A DNA stretch of 39,898 nucleotides from Candidatus Firestoneibacteriota bacterium (lineage in GTDB: Bacteria; Oederibacteriota; D2-FULL-39-29). The position numbers and the translations under genes are program-made. Below the pieces are notes generated by a model, which saw only the letters and a program-made list of their open reading frames with translations, was not told the DNA's origin and did no database searches. Position 1 is the first letter of the stretch. Every line of letters starts with the position of its first letter. The stretch covers positions 1 to 39,898 of the forward strand of contig CAIYPD010000021.1 of NCBI GenBank assembly GCA_903928075.1, in the 5' to 3' direction. Below, in pieces: positions 17,190-25,402 of the stretch.

Positions 17190-17229
17190 TTTTGGATTAA
17201 CAAAACCCCGGCAATAGAATTTTTTATCC

Positions 17230-17568
17230 TTAAAGAGCAATATTACCGTGCTCCCCGGTCCTTATTCTGATTGCATCTTCTATGGGATAGATAAATATTT
17301 TTCCATCCCCCTGAAGTCCCGTGCAGGCGGCCTTGCAGATCGCCTCTGCAATAGAATTGACCACCTTGTCATCTACAACTACTTCGAGTCTTACCTTAAG
17401 CATCATTTTTATTTTATAGCTCTTTCCGCGCACCTTCTGCTCAATGCCTTTCTGGTTGCCGTGGCCTTCAAGTTCGGTTATCATCATCCCTGAATAACCT
17501 ACTTTTTCCAGTAACTCGCAAACTTGAGCCACCTTTTCCGGCCTAATTATCGCCTCAATCTTTTTCAT
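17230..17568 (-). CDS. PII-family signal protein next to the PII-fused permease
   Basis: A 112-residue PII protein, clearly distinct from the two GlnK copies. The opening is MKKIEAIIRPEK, the T-loop GHGNQKGIEQKVRGKSY keeps a tyrosine at position 51, and the B-loop is LQGDGKIFIY. The C-terminus RIRTGEHG is canonical. The gene begins 25 bp after the permease-PII fusion. It may form mixed trimers with, or compete with, the PII domain of the permease. It could be modified at Tyr51 if a GlnD-like enzyme exists elsewhere. Confidence 0.92.
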   Translation of the reverse strand: MKKIEAIIRPEKVAQVCELLEKVGYSGMMITELEGHGNQKGIEQKVRGKSYKIKMMLKVRLEVVVDDKVVNSIAEAICKAACTGLQGDGKIFIYPIEDAIRIRTGEHGNIAL

Positions 17569-17593
17569 GATATTCTCCTTTTACGCCTTTAAG

Positions 17594-19477
17594 TCAGATC
17601 GCGTACACTCCCTTTTCTCCGGTACGGACGCGTACTGCTTCCTTGGCATCAAACACAAATATTTTACCGTCACCCACCTCGCCGGTATTGAGAACCTCTC
17701 TCATAATATCCATAATCTTCGGAACATCCCAGTCATTGACGACAATATCCACTTTTATCTTGCTCCGGAATGTCACTCCCGCGCTTTCCAAAAATTTGGT
17801 ATCCTGGCCGTTTTGTCTTCCAAAACCTTTGACTTTTGTAACGGTCATGCCTATGATAAGTTCTTCGTCCTTCAATATCTCCACCAGAATATTTAATTTT
17901 TCCGGACGAATCATCGCGGAAATCATCTTAAAGCCGTAAGTCTTTTTTACTGAAGTAATGATAACATACAGTATGCTGATCAAAGTCCAGCCACCGGCTA
18001 TATAGAAACATATCTTTGCTTCGGCAACTGAATCGGCACTACCGATAGTGTACAGATAAATTATCGCCACAAGCATTCCGGCATTAAAAATGATACCGAG
18101 CACCGGAATTATTCCATGCTTGAAAATATTGAAATCTTTCCTGCCTTTAAAAGCAACGATCGTCCAAACACAGGTAAGCCCGTACAGAACAAATGTTCCG
18201 AAGTTTGAAGCCAGGGCAATACCGGTAAGGCCTACAATCGACTGAACCCCGATAGCGGCGATAACGCAGGAGACAACAACAAGCACCCATATAGCGGTGT
18301 GCGGCGTGCTAAATTTACCGCTCATGAATCCCAAAAAGTCCGGTAATTCACGGTCTTCCGCCATGCCGCAGCTGATACGGACTGCGGTGTTCATGCAACT
18401 GAGAGTTGTGCCGACAATGGCTATCATTACTGTAACTGCGATGGAGATCATAAGGCCGAAGCCCAGGCCGTGAAAAAGGTTATCCCCTATAAGTTTAGCA
18501 AGATCTCCTATGGGCGCGGAAGAAGCCGCGGCGGCAGCCATACCAACCGGAGCAGCGGCCGTACCAACCGCATTACCGATAAGTTTTTCGCTTATCATTG
18601 AACCGGCTGAGAAATATTCTATTAAGTAGGCAAAGATACCCTGGATCACCAGTGAAAGAATAATCGCTTTAGGAATAGTGCTTTTAGGGTTCTTTGTCTC
18701 TGCCGCGAGTGAGGTACAACTTTCAAACCCGACAAGAATAAGAATGGCCAAAGTTGACTGGATAACTACTCCGGTCAAAGAATGCGGTTTGATAATGTCC
18801 CAACCCCCGCTGAACGCCCAGGCGGACGCGTGCTGGGGATTGCTCACCCTGTACCAGATCGCAAGGATGCTGAAAACTACAAGCGTAACCAGTTGAATGA
18901 CATTTATCCAGATGGATGTCTTTGTTGAACCGGTTACTCCCCTGTAGGCAACATATCCGGTTGCAAAAGCAAAGGCTGTTCCAATTACAACAAGCGCGGG
19001 AACTGAAAGCGCGTTGCCAGTGAACTGCTGATAAATATAGCCTATCATATTTGCCATCATGGCGACCATGACACCGGGGTAGACCCAGTAAAACAGGTGT
19101 GTTGCCCATCCCGTTGCGAGTTTCGCAAGCCGGGCAAGGGAAGTAGGCGTAGATTTTCTTTTTTTGTTCTCATCAGACTCAAGAAAAGCTTTTTCCGCGA
19201 AATAGGTTACGCTGGCAAATCCTGCTTCCGGATAGATCTTTGCAAGTTCCGCGTATGAAAATGCAGTAAGAAAGCAGATTCCAAGGGCCAGGACTATTCC
19301 CGACCATATATCGCTGGCTACCGAAGTGCCGTTTGGGGCCGTAGCAGCCGCTTGTAACTGGTAAGTTATCCACAAGAACGCTCCGGGAGCTATTAGAGCC
19401 ATTGCGTTCATTGTCGCGCCAAGAAGACCCAGTGTGGGTTTAAGCTGCGGTGAAAAGTTCGCTCTTGATTCAGCCAT
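17594..19477 (-). CDS. APC-superfamily amino acid permease with C-terminal PII domain
   Basis: A 627-residue fusion. Residues 1 to about 510 are an APC transporter with about 12 hydrophobic helices. It keeps LGLLGATMNAMALIAPGAF in TM1, GFESCTSLAAETKNPKSTIPKA in the middle (family motif for TM6 and the following loop) and RISCGMAEDRELP. Residues 518-627 are a complete PII domain: MISAMIRPEK, a T-loop with GFGRQNGQ but no Tyr51, B-loop VGDGKIFVFD, and VRVRTGEKG. The domain would sit on the cytosolic side and may gate transport by 2-oxoglutarate or ATP status. The substrate is unknown. The order is barrel gene, fusion, free PII, all tightly spaced. Confidence 0.92.
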   Translation of the reverse strand: MAESRANFSPQLKPTLGLLGATMNAMALIAPGAFLWITYQLQAAATAPNGTSVASDIWSGIVLALGICFLTAFSYAELAKIYPEAGFASVTYFAEKAFLESDENKKRKSTPTSLARLAKLATGWATHLFYWVYPGVMVAMMANMIGYIYQQFTGNALSVPALVVIGTAFAFATGYVAYRGVTGSTKTSIWINVIQLVTLVVFSILAIWYRVSNPQHASAWAFSGGWDIIKPHSLTGVVIQSTLAILILVGFESCTSLAAETKNPKSTIPKAIILSLVIQGIFAYLIEYFSAGSMISEKLIGNAVGTAAAPVGMAAAAASSAPIGDLAKLIGDNLFHGLGFGLMISIAVTVMIAIVGTTLSCMNTAVRISCGMAEDRELPDFLGFMSGKFSTPHTAIWVLVVVSCVIAAIGVQSIVGLTGIALASNFGTFVLYGLTCVWTIVAFKGRKDFNIFKHGIIPVLGIIFNAGMLVAIIYLYTIGSADSVAEAKICFYIAGGWTLISILYVIITSVKKTYGFKMISAMIRPEKLNILVEILKDEELIIGMTVTKVKGFGRQNGQDTKFLESAGVTFRSKIKVDIVVNDWDVPKIMDIMREVLNTGEVGDGKIFVFDAKEAVRVRTGEKGVYAI

Positions 19478-19507
19478 AATGTCCTCCTTAAAACTTAATA
19501 TTGTCTT

Positions 19508-20203
19508 TTATATATTAATATCAAGCTGCGTGGTAAAGGTGTTGTTAGCATTAACTTTGTTGTTATTAAATATCACATAACCAAAAATAATGCTAGTAGC
19601 GGGCGTAAAGGCGTACGAACCGCCTATACTCAAGCTTCCGTAAGAACTCATTCCTGACGCGTAGTCAACTGACAACCATATTTTTTCGCTGATCGCTTTG
19701 TCCCATGACGCAATAAATCCGGTATTGGCAGCGGCTCCGGTTTCGGTCACAAGTAATTTATCGTTGCCGGAATAATAACCGAGAGAAATCCTTCCGATCG
19801 GATCGAAGGTTTTTGCTATCACAGCATAGATTATATTATAGTCGGTAACATTCACTTGTGTACCAAAATTAAATATCCCGGCTGCGATAGCAGGAACGGC
19901 TCCTGCTTCAGGAAAACCGAATTTCAGATTAAAAAAAAGCGGATTAACGGAAGGTTCCACCGCATCAATACCAATTTCAAGTTCTTTCATTAAACCATAG
20001 GTAAGGCCTACATCGGTACCGAACGCATAAGGTTTAACCGTATTGCTTTCTATAGAAAAATAGTTATCTATCCCGAGATGGAAGGTCCCCGCGCCCTGGA
20101 TATCCGTTGAGGGATTCCAGATCTGTGTTGAGGGTGTCGCAAAAACGAAGACGCCGGTAACTAGCGCTGCCAGAAGTATTTTTGAAATGTCTATTATTTT
20201 CAT
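19508..20203 (-). CDS. Predicted outer-membrane beta-barrel protein
   Basis: A 231-residue protein with a signal peptide (cleavage near VFAT) and alternating polar/aromatic strands: GTFHLGIDNYFSI, DVGLTYGLMKELEIGIDA, GRISLGYYSGN, IWLSVDYASGMS, SLSIGGSYAF and SIIFGYVIFNNN. About 10-12 strands are likely. The C-terminus ends DINI and lacks the usual terminal aromatic. No family name is recognised. It is the first main gene of the operon with the PII-fused permease, so it may let amino acids or amines cross the outer membrane. Confidence 0.65.
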   Translation of the reverse strand: MKIIDISKILLAALVTGVFVFATPSTQIWNPSTDIQGAGTFHLGIDNYFSIESNTVKPYAFGTDVGLTYGLMKELEIGIDAVEPSVNPLFFNLKFGFPEAGAVPAIAAGIFNFGTQVNVTDYNIIYAVIAKTFDPIGRISLGYYSGNDKLLVTETGAAANTGFIASWDKAISEKIWLSVDYASGMSSYGSLSIGGSYAFTPATSIIFGYVIFNNNKVNANNTFTTQLDINI

Positions 20204-20234
20204 ATTTTTCTCCTTTTTTAATTTATTTGGAACT

Positions 20235-20327
20235 TCATTCCAGCTCCCTGTCCGTTTCCGTATGCCTTTCCGCTGCTTTCCCGGTGATCTTTTCTAAGCT
20301 TTCCTTTGTATCTTTTTCATCAGTCAT
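20235..20327 (-). CDS. Possible 30-residue peptide upstream of the barrel gene
   Basis: A short reading frame (MTDEKDTKESLEKITGKAAE, then ten more residues) with a very good ribosome site, GGGAGGAG, six bases before its ATG. It is highly charged, with no membrane segment. It lies between a terminator-like hairpin and the barrel gene, about 30 bp upstream of the latter. It could be a real small protein or a leader peptide. Codon use looks gene-like, but it is too short to decide. Confidence 0.4.
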   Translation of the reverse strand: MTDEKDTKESLEKITGKAAERHTETDRELE

Positions 20328-20370
20328 CTTCTCCTCCCGTGCGGCTTCGCCTGAATATCTTTGCAATAAA

Positions 20371-20421
20371 AAAGGCATTTCTCTTTTTTGAGAAACGCCT
20401 TTGTGTGCCCACTTCAATGTG
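20371..20421 (-). terminator. Terminator between the sigma-like gene and the barrel operon, possible attenuator
   Basis: The stem AAGGCGTTTCTC/GAGAAATGCCTT (20390-20401 with 20372-20383) has loop AAAAAA and ends in TTTTTTATT. Just upstream is CAC-ATTGAA-GTG (20410-20421), a hexaloop with A1 and G4 but only a 3-bp stem. It could simply terminate the sigma-like gene or act as a weak member of the ANTAR-type element set. Confidence 0.7.
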
Positions 20422-20463
20422 CCTATACTACTACAAGTACTTTTTCGTCTCTTCCGGTAACTT

Positions 20464-20970
20464 TTATTTCATAAAATATTTTTTTGTTCTTTCTGCGATC
20501 TTTTTTCTCGTCTTTATGATCATTGGATGAGAAACTCCCGTTTTTCCGGCTATTTCCCTGATTGTATAGCCTTCGGATAATAACAAAAACACCTTTTTCT
20601 CTTTTTCTTCGAGTAAACCTGATAATTCCTGCATAAAAACTTCATCTTCCGGCGGTTTTTCTTCTTTTGCAACAAAATATTCCTTATCCCTGCCGCTATT
20701 ACTGTATTTCTTATCATAAATACTGATATTTCTGCTTTTTAATTCCATATTCCTTAAATAGTTTCTAAGATAATAGTAACAACCCTGAAGAAGATAGCTG
20801 TCATTTTTCCCCAGAAAAGTATTTAGTTTATATTCTTTCCATAAATGAAGAACAGCCTCCTGGTACAGGTCATCATGGTCAACATAGGCATATTTGCCGT
20901 TTAGTTTATATGCAATTCCCTTTATACCGGCAGATATTTTCTTTACTCTTTCAGGGAAACCGGTTTCCAT
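20464..20970 (-). CDS. Sigma-70 family (ECF-like) protein
   Basis: A 168-residue protein. Region 2 is visible at residues 30-75 (DHDDLYQEAVLHLWKEY, then YYYLRNYLRN). The C-terminal region 4 helix-turn-helix is LLSEGYTIREIAGKTGVSHP. There is no anti-sigma gene beside it. It follows the ANTAR gene after two hairpins with U-tracts. The ribosome site is AAGGAAGG. It may direct a stress or nitrogen-related regulon; its target promoters are not known. Confidence 0.75.
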   Translation of the reverse strand: METGFPERVKKISAGIKGIAYKLNGKYAYVDHDDLYQEAVLHLWKEYKLNTFLGKNDSYLLQGCYYYLRNYLRNMELKSRNISIYDKKYSNSGRDKEYFVAKEEKPPEDEVFMQELSGLLEEKEKKVFLLLSEGYTIREIAGKTGVSHPMIIKTRKKIAERTKKYFMK

Positions 20971-21000
20971 ATTTACCTTCCTTTTTAAGGCTCAAGATCT

Positions 21001-21079
21001 AAAAAAAAACGTCCAAAGACATTTTTGTCCCCGGACGTCAAAGTCACCGCCTATTTACAGGCTCAATCCCGTAAACAGG
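21001..21079 (-). promoter_or_regulatory. Divergent ANTAR-type attenuator candidate 4 (leader of the sigma-like gene)
   Basis: A terminator stem at 21009-21038 has ACGTCC/GGACGT outside and GGGGAC-AAAAAT-GTCTTT inside, with a hexaloop and nine Us after it. A short hairpin GAC-TTTGAC-GTC at 21034-21045 overlaps its 5' arm, as in attenuators 1-3, and keeps G4. The upstream hairpin is CCTGTTTAC/GTAAATAGG (21071-21079 with 21050-21058), or alternatively GCCT-GTAAAT-AGGC. A1 is not kept in these, so it is a weaker case. Confidence 0.45.
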
Positions 21080-21086
21080 TTTTTAA

Positions 21087-21125
21087 TAAAAAAACCTTTT
21101 GAATGCATCTTTCTCATTCAAAAGG
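21087..21125 (-). terminator. Terminator after the GAF-ANTAR gene
   Basis: A perfect 11-bp stem, CCTTTTGAATG/CATTCAAAAGG (21115-21125 with 21095-21105), is followed by TTTTTTTATT. It lies about 90 bp past the ANTAR stop codon. Confidence 0.85.
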
Positions 21126-21216
21126 CCCCAATGCCGCTTCCTTACTTTTTTATTATAGCGTACTTCACCTTATTTGTCAAGAGCTCGGCCTGTCCGCGGC
21201 TCAAAATAAGGGACGC

Positions 21217-22443
21217 CTAGCGTGAAGAAGAATTTTTCATTTCAAAAGAAAGTATGACCGCCTCCGCGACTTCTTTCATCGATTTTCGCAAATCCATGGA
21301 TTTTTTATGAATCAATTTATGGGCTTCTTCTTCTCCTATATTTAATTCCTTCATTAAAAGCCCTTTCGCTTTTTCAACAAGTTTTCTTGTTGCAAGCGCC
21401 TCTTTTGCCGCCGTTACTTCTTCTTTTAAATTTGCTTTTTCAATGGCAGAAGCCGCCTGATTGGCTATAGCCTGAAAAACTTCGATTTCCTCAGTTGTAA
21501 ACAAATGTTCTTTTTTTGTGTAGATATTAATAACTCCGATCACTTTTTCGTTTAGCATCATCGGTACTGAAAGCAAAGAAACTGCTCCTTCCTTTTTTGC
21601 GATATCAGGGAACATATAAGTCGGTTCTGCCGCCACCTCCAAAACCGCCCCCGGTTTTTTTTCTTTTACCACGCGTCCGCTTATTGAGCGGTCAATACGA
21701 ACATTTGGTTTTTTTATATAGGCTTCCGCCGAACCTTCCGAAGAAGCTATTTTTAATTCATTGTTTTTCTCATCAAGGAGCATGATAGTACATATCTTTG
21801 AATCCATAACATGCGCGGTAAGGCTTACAATCAATTTGAGTATTTCTTTAAGATAGCTTTCTGAGACCAGAGATTTGCTTATTTTTGAAAGCAGGTCAAG
21901 CTGTTTTGCTTTTTTCTCCATCTCTTCATAGGTAATAGCATTTTCTATAGCGGTCCCCAGATACCCGGCCAGAGTAAAAAGCAGTTTCACCTGGCGCTCG
22001 GGGTATTTGTGCGCTTTTTTATGATGCAGATTTATGACGCCGACAAGCTGGCCTCTTGAAAGTATGGGAATAGAAAGAAAAGCTTCGTAAGTATCTTCCG
22101 GAAGAGAGGTAAAAGCCCTGAAATTTAGTTCTTTGTAGGCTTCTTTTTCGATGGCCAGGGGTTTTTTCTGTTTCGCGACAAAACCGGTTATTCCTTCTCC
22201 TAGCTTGAGTTTAATTCTTCCCAATACATTTTTATGCGGATTTTTTGAAGCCCGCAGTATCAATTCCTGGTTTTTCCTGTCATAAAGATAAATAAGGCAG
22301 GCATCCGCGCCAATAAACGCGGAAGCGACTTCGCTTATATGATCTAAAACTTCGGATAATTCCAAACTACTGCTGATCTTTTGGGAAATCTGATGCAGGA
22401 TCTTTAATTCTTCTTTATCATTATATATATTTTTTTGCTTCAT
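21217..22443 (-). CDS. GAF-GAF-ANTAR protein, probable RNA-binding antiterminator
   Basis: A 408-residue regulator. GAF domain 1 spans about residues 10-170 (VLDHISEVASAFIGADACLI, GEGITGFVA, IPILSRGQLVGVINLHH). GAF domain 2 spans about 182-335 (RSISGRVVKEKKPG, SVPMMLNEKVIGVINIYTK). The ANTAR domain is at 345-402, with KEALATRKLVEKAKGLLMKE and MDLRKSMKEVAEAVI. ANTAR domains bind dual hairpins with A1/G4 hexaloops and prevent termination. There is no receiver or NIT domain, so the GAF modules probably sense a small molecule. Candidate RNA targets lie in the same window. It has its own promoter and apparently almost no 5' leader. Confidence 0.9.
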   Translation of the reverse strand: MKQKNIYNDKEELKILHQISQKISSSLELSEVLDHISEVASAFIGADACLIYLYDRKNQELILRASKNPHKNVLGRIKLKLGEGITGFVAKQKKPLAIEKEAYKELNFRAFTSLPEDTYEAFLSIPILSRGQLVGVINLHHKKAHKYPERQVKLLFTLAGYLGTAIENAITYEEMEKKAKQLDLLSKISKSLVSESYLKEILKLIVSLTAHVMDSKICTIMLLDEKNNELKIASSEGSAEAYIKKPNVRIDRSISGRVVKEKKPGAVLEVAAEPTYMFPDIAKKEGAVSLLSVPMMLNEKVIGVINIYTKKEHLFTTEEIEVFQAIANQAASAIEKANLKEEVTAAKEALATRKLVEKAKGLLMKELNIGEEEAHKLIHKKSMDLRKSMKEVAEAVILSFEMKNSSSR

Positions 22444-22449
22444 TTGTTG

Positions 22450-22478
22450 ATTGTATCAGATAAATATTGATTTAGCAA
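22450..22478 (-). promoter_or_regulatory. Promoter of the GAF-ANTAR gene, probably giving a leaderless message
   Basis: TTGCTA (22473-22478), 17-bp spacer and TACAAT (22450-22455). The ATG begins only 6 bases after the -10 box and no ribosome site precedes it, so the message would start at or next to the start codon. Confidence 0.5.
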
Positions 22479-22521
22479 TATCAAGCATTTTACTATGCCG
22501 GAGTTTATTAATCCGCAGGCC

Positions 22522-25377
22522 TTACTTAAAGTCTGCCGGTGAGAGCGGGTCTATACCGCGGGACAGGAGCTTCTCTTCTCCGCCTTTTTTTATGAGTGTT
22601 TGCGCATAATTTACCAGATTGACAAACAACCTGTCGGCAACAACATCTTTGCCAAGATTTCCAAGCACATCAAGATAACAAAGGATTACATTGCCTTTTC
22701 CTATAGGAACCACCGCCGTGGAAACCTTCCAGAAGTAACAGGCAGGCCTGGTCCACATATGAGAGTCAATATTCCCTGAAACTATTTCTCCGCCTGCTTT
22801 CATAATATCCTCTCCCTTTGAGTCTTTTCCGTAGCGGGAGTGGACCTTGGAGTATTCGTATTCCATCACGGTATTGCCGGGCAATCCGGCAAAGATAGGA
22901 TGCTTTTTGATATAGTCCATGCCTCTTCCCATGCCCCCAACCTCCTGTCTTATCAAAGTCGGGAAAAGATGTTCATACAGCAAGACCGGATCAGGTTCAA
23001 AAAGCACCGCGCAACCCCCAAGCTGGATACTCTTTCTCAACTGGCCTATAACTTCGTTTAGATACCACCCCTGGTTTACCACCTTCCTAAAATCGAAAAC
23101 CAGCGGCATATCCTTATCTCTGGAGTTATTGCCAAAACCTCTGGATGCAACACCCTGCCCATGGAGATAACCGGATATTATTTTTTCCGGGTCATGAACA
23201 GAAATTTCAGGAACTTTTATTTCTGCGTCTTTTATTACTGTGAACCGCATATCATCTTTGGAAACCTGAGCCCCGTTTTCAAAAAGCTCAGTAACCAGAA
23301 AATACCGCCCTTCATTTAATTTTATTTTAAGTTTCTTCAGAAAAACGGTCTGAACCCCGCTTTTTGCTTTAACCTTACCGGTAAATTTCTTTAGAGCCTT
23401 CCCCGCCGCTGAAACCATAGAGACCGTGTAGCTGTAATTGATACCCAGTTTGTTCTCATTTATAAGAGTTGCGCGCAGTGTGGCCTCTTCCCCTGAGGCA
23501 GAGAGTACCCGCGGCATTATCTCGGGAGACAAATACGGAGTCCGGGAAGCTTTAGCCATCCGAAACCAGGTTGCTTTCGGTTCTCTCCAGATATCAACCG
23601 CGCCGAATAATTCCCCGCTGGCATCGGCGAGCTGGCACAAAGCCATACCGTCGCGGTTTGGATCGCTCCGCATTGCAGCCACGATATGCTTTATTTCCTC
23701 GGCTCTTACTTCGTTTGCTTCCTTTATCAAGCCTTCCACGCTCCCAAATATTGCCCCAAGTTTACCCTTGGTAAATATATTTTTCAGTGAACCGTAAAAG
23801 TCTTTGTGGAGTTTGTAATCTTCCAGTCCAATCTTCCTTTCTGCCGGAGTGTACAGGCTCATTACTTTTTTATAGTCCGGCGGGACCTCGGGGGCTCCAA
23901 ACTCGTGGGTAAACAGTATCTTTCCTTTTTTTCCTAAATTCCTGTAATTAACAATACTCTTGTCTTCAAGAGGAAAAGGCACATAAGCAACCGGATTTAA
24001 CATTTCCACCTGCTTATGGGAATAAGGTAACATTATCATATCATGCGGATGTTTTTTATCAGGAAATTCACCAGCATTGTCTATCAATAATCTTGAAGGG
24101 TCAAACTGCCTTCCGTAATGCGCCAACTCGGCTTTCATAGCCAGTTTCTCCGGAATAGTATATCCTCTGAAGTTAACAATTTCATTGAGCATACACCACA
24201 TTATTATGCTCGGGTGATTCCGGTCTCTTAGCAGCATTTCCCTGGCCTCGTTTTTAAGCCTTCTGACGCAGTGTTCGGATTTACCTATCCAGCCGCTCGG
24301 TGGCTCCTCCGATAGCAATACCCCGATTTCATCTGCCAGTTCGAGCGATATTTTAGGCGCGGTTTTAACATGCATCCTCAGATAATTGAAACCAAAATCC
24401 TTGCACATTTGTATCTCTTTTTCCGCAAACTCCTTTGAATGCGGGAAGCTTAAGGTCCTGGGATAAACGCCCTGCTGTAAGAAACCTTTCAAAATTATCT
24501 TCTCGCCATTAAGAAAAAAGTTACCATTCTTTATGAGGAATTCCCGCATACCAAAATTTACAGAATACCCGTCAAGGATCTCGCACTCCCTGATGACAGA
24601 GACAGCTGCCGTGTAAAGGAATGGGGTGACATCCGACCAGAGCTTCATATCTTTAATATCAAGAACCGTGCTGAATTTGTTCTCGCCTTTTTTCAATGTT
24701 ACCTTAAGCGTTTTTTCGGCGATAATCTCATCAGTGTTCTTCTTCGAAGTTATCAGACAACACAAACTATATTTACCCTTCTTTCCTGTATTGTTGACGG
24801 TAATATTAAGACGCGCCTGTTTTTTCCAGATAAAAGATTCGACAAAACAATCAAGCACATAGGTTTTTTCGGTAACCAGCAGATTCACATCCTGCCAAAT
24901 ACCCCCAAAATTAAAATACCATCCTGCCTTGCCGATAGGCAGGTCACCCTGGTTCAGCGGCGCCCCCGCCCTAAAGCCTTCTATGGAATAGTTTATAGGC
25001 GGATTTATAACCCTTACCACAATTTCATTATCCCCATTTTTTAGCAGGTGTGTAATATCAAATACAAAAGGCGTATAACCGCCTTCATGGCTGCCCGCCG
25101 GACGCCCGTTCACATAAACATCGGCGTAGTAATGCGCCGCGCCTACTTCCAGCCGGATAACCTTATTAAGCCAGCCCGCTTCTATATTAACGGACTTCCT
25201 GTACCAACCCACCCCGTCATAGCCGGGTTTTATTTGTTCCCAAACTCCCGGAACCGCCATTTTTTTAAATTTTTTTGGAAAGCGCTTGAACCAGCCTTTT
25301 TTCTTACCGGTATTATCAGGATCAAAAGCCAGGTCCCACGCCCCGTTTAGCGATACTTTTTCTCGAATTTCTGTCAT
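22522..25377 (-). CDS. Glycoside hydrolase family 2 protein (beta-galactosidase/glucuronidase-like)
   Basis: A 951-residue GH2 enzyme. Residues 1-170 form the sugar-binding jelly roll (SLNGAWDLAFD, YYADVYVNGRPAGSHEGGYTPF), followed by an immunoglobulin-like domain and a TIM barrel. The acid/base is Glu399 in IIMWCMLNE and the likely nucleophile is Glu492 in FTHEFGAPE. About 300 extra residues follow the barrel and include GNVILCYLDVLGN. There is no signal peptide, so it should act in the cytoplasm. It follows the MORN/DJ-1 lipoprotein by 25 bp. The exact sugar is not determined. Confidence 0.9.
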   Translation of the reverse strand: MTEIREKVSLNGAWDLAFDPDNTGKKKGWFKRFPKKFKKMAVPGVWEQIKPGYDGVGWYRKSVNIEAGWLNKVIRLEVGAAHYYADVYVNGRPAGSHEGGYTPFVFDITHLLKNGDNEIVVRVINPPINYSIEGFRAGAPLNQGDLPIGKAGWYFNFGGIWQDVNLLVTEKTYVLDCFVESFIWKKQARLNITVNNTGKKGKYSLCCLITSKKNTDEIIAEKTLKVTLKKGENKFSTVLDIKDMKLWSDVTPFLYTAAVSVIRECEILDGYSVNFGMREFLIKNGNFFLNGEKIILKGFLQQGVYPRTLSFPHSKEFAEKEIQMCKDFGFNYLRMHVKTAPKISLELADEIGVLLSEEPPSGWIGKSEHCVRRLKNEAREMLLRDRNHPSIIMWCMLNEIVNFRGYTIPEKLAMKAELAHYGRQFDPSRLLIDNAGEFPDKKHPHDMIMLPYSHKQVEMLNPVAYVPFPLEDKSIVNYRNLGKKGKILFTHEFGAPEVPPDYKKVMSLYTPAERKIGLEDYKLHKDFYGSLKNIFTKGKLGAIFGSVEGLIKEANEVRAEEIKHIVAAMRSDPNRDGMALCQLADASGELFGAVDIWREPKATWFRMAKASRTPYLSPEIMPRVLSASGEEATLRATLINENKLGINYSYTVSMVSAAGKALKKFTGKVKAKSGVQTVFLKKLKIKLNEGRYFLVTELFENGAQVSKDDMRFTVIKDAEIKVPEISVHDPEKIISGYLHGQGVASRGFGNNSRDKDMPLVFDFRKVVNQGWYLNEVIGQLRKSIQLGGCAVLFEPDPVLLYEHLFPTLIRQEVGGMGRGMDYIKKHPIFAGLPGNTVMEYEYSKVHSRYGKDSKGEDIMKAGGEIVSGNIDSHMWTRPACYFWKVSTAVVPIGKGNVILCYLDVLGNLGKDVVADRLFVNLVNYAQTLIKKGGEEKLLSRGIDPLSPADFK

Positions 25378-25402
25378 GATATTCTTCTCCTTTTGCGGCA
25401 GG

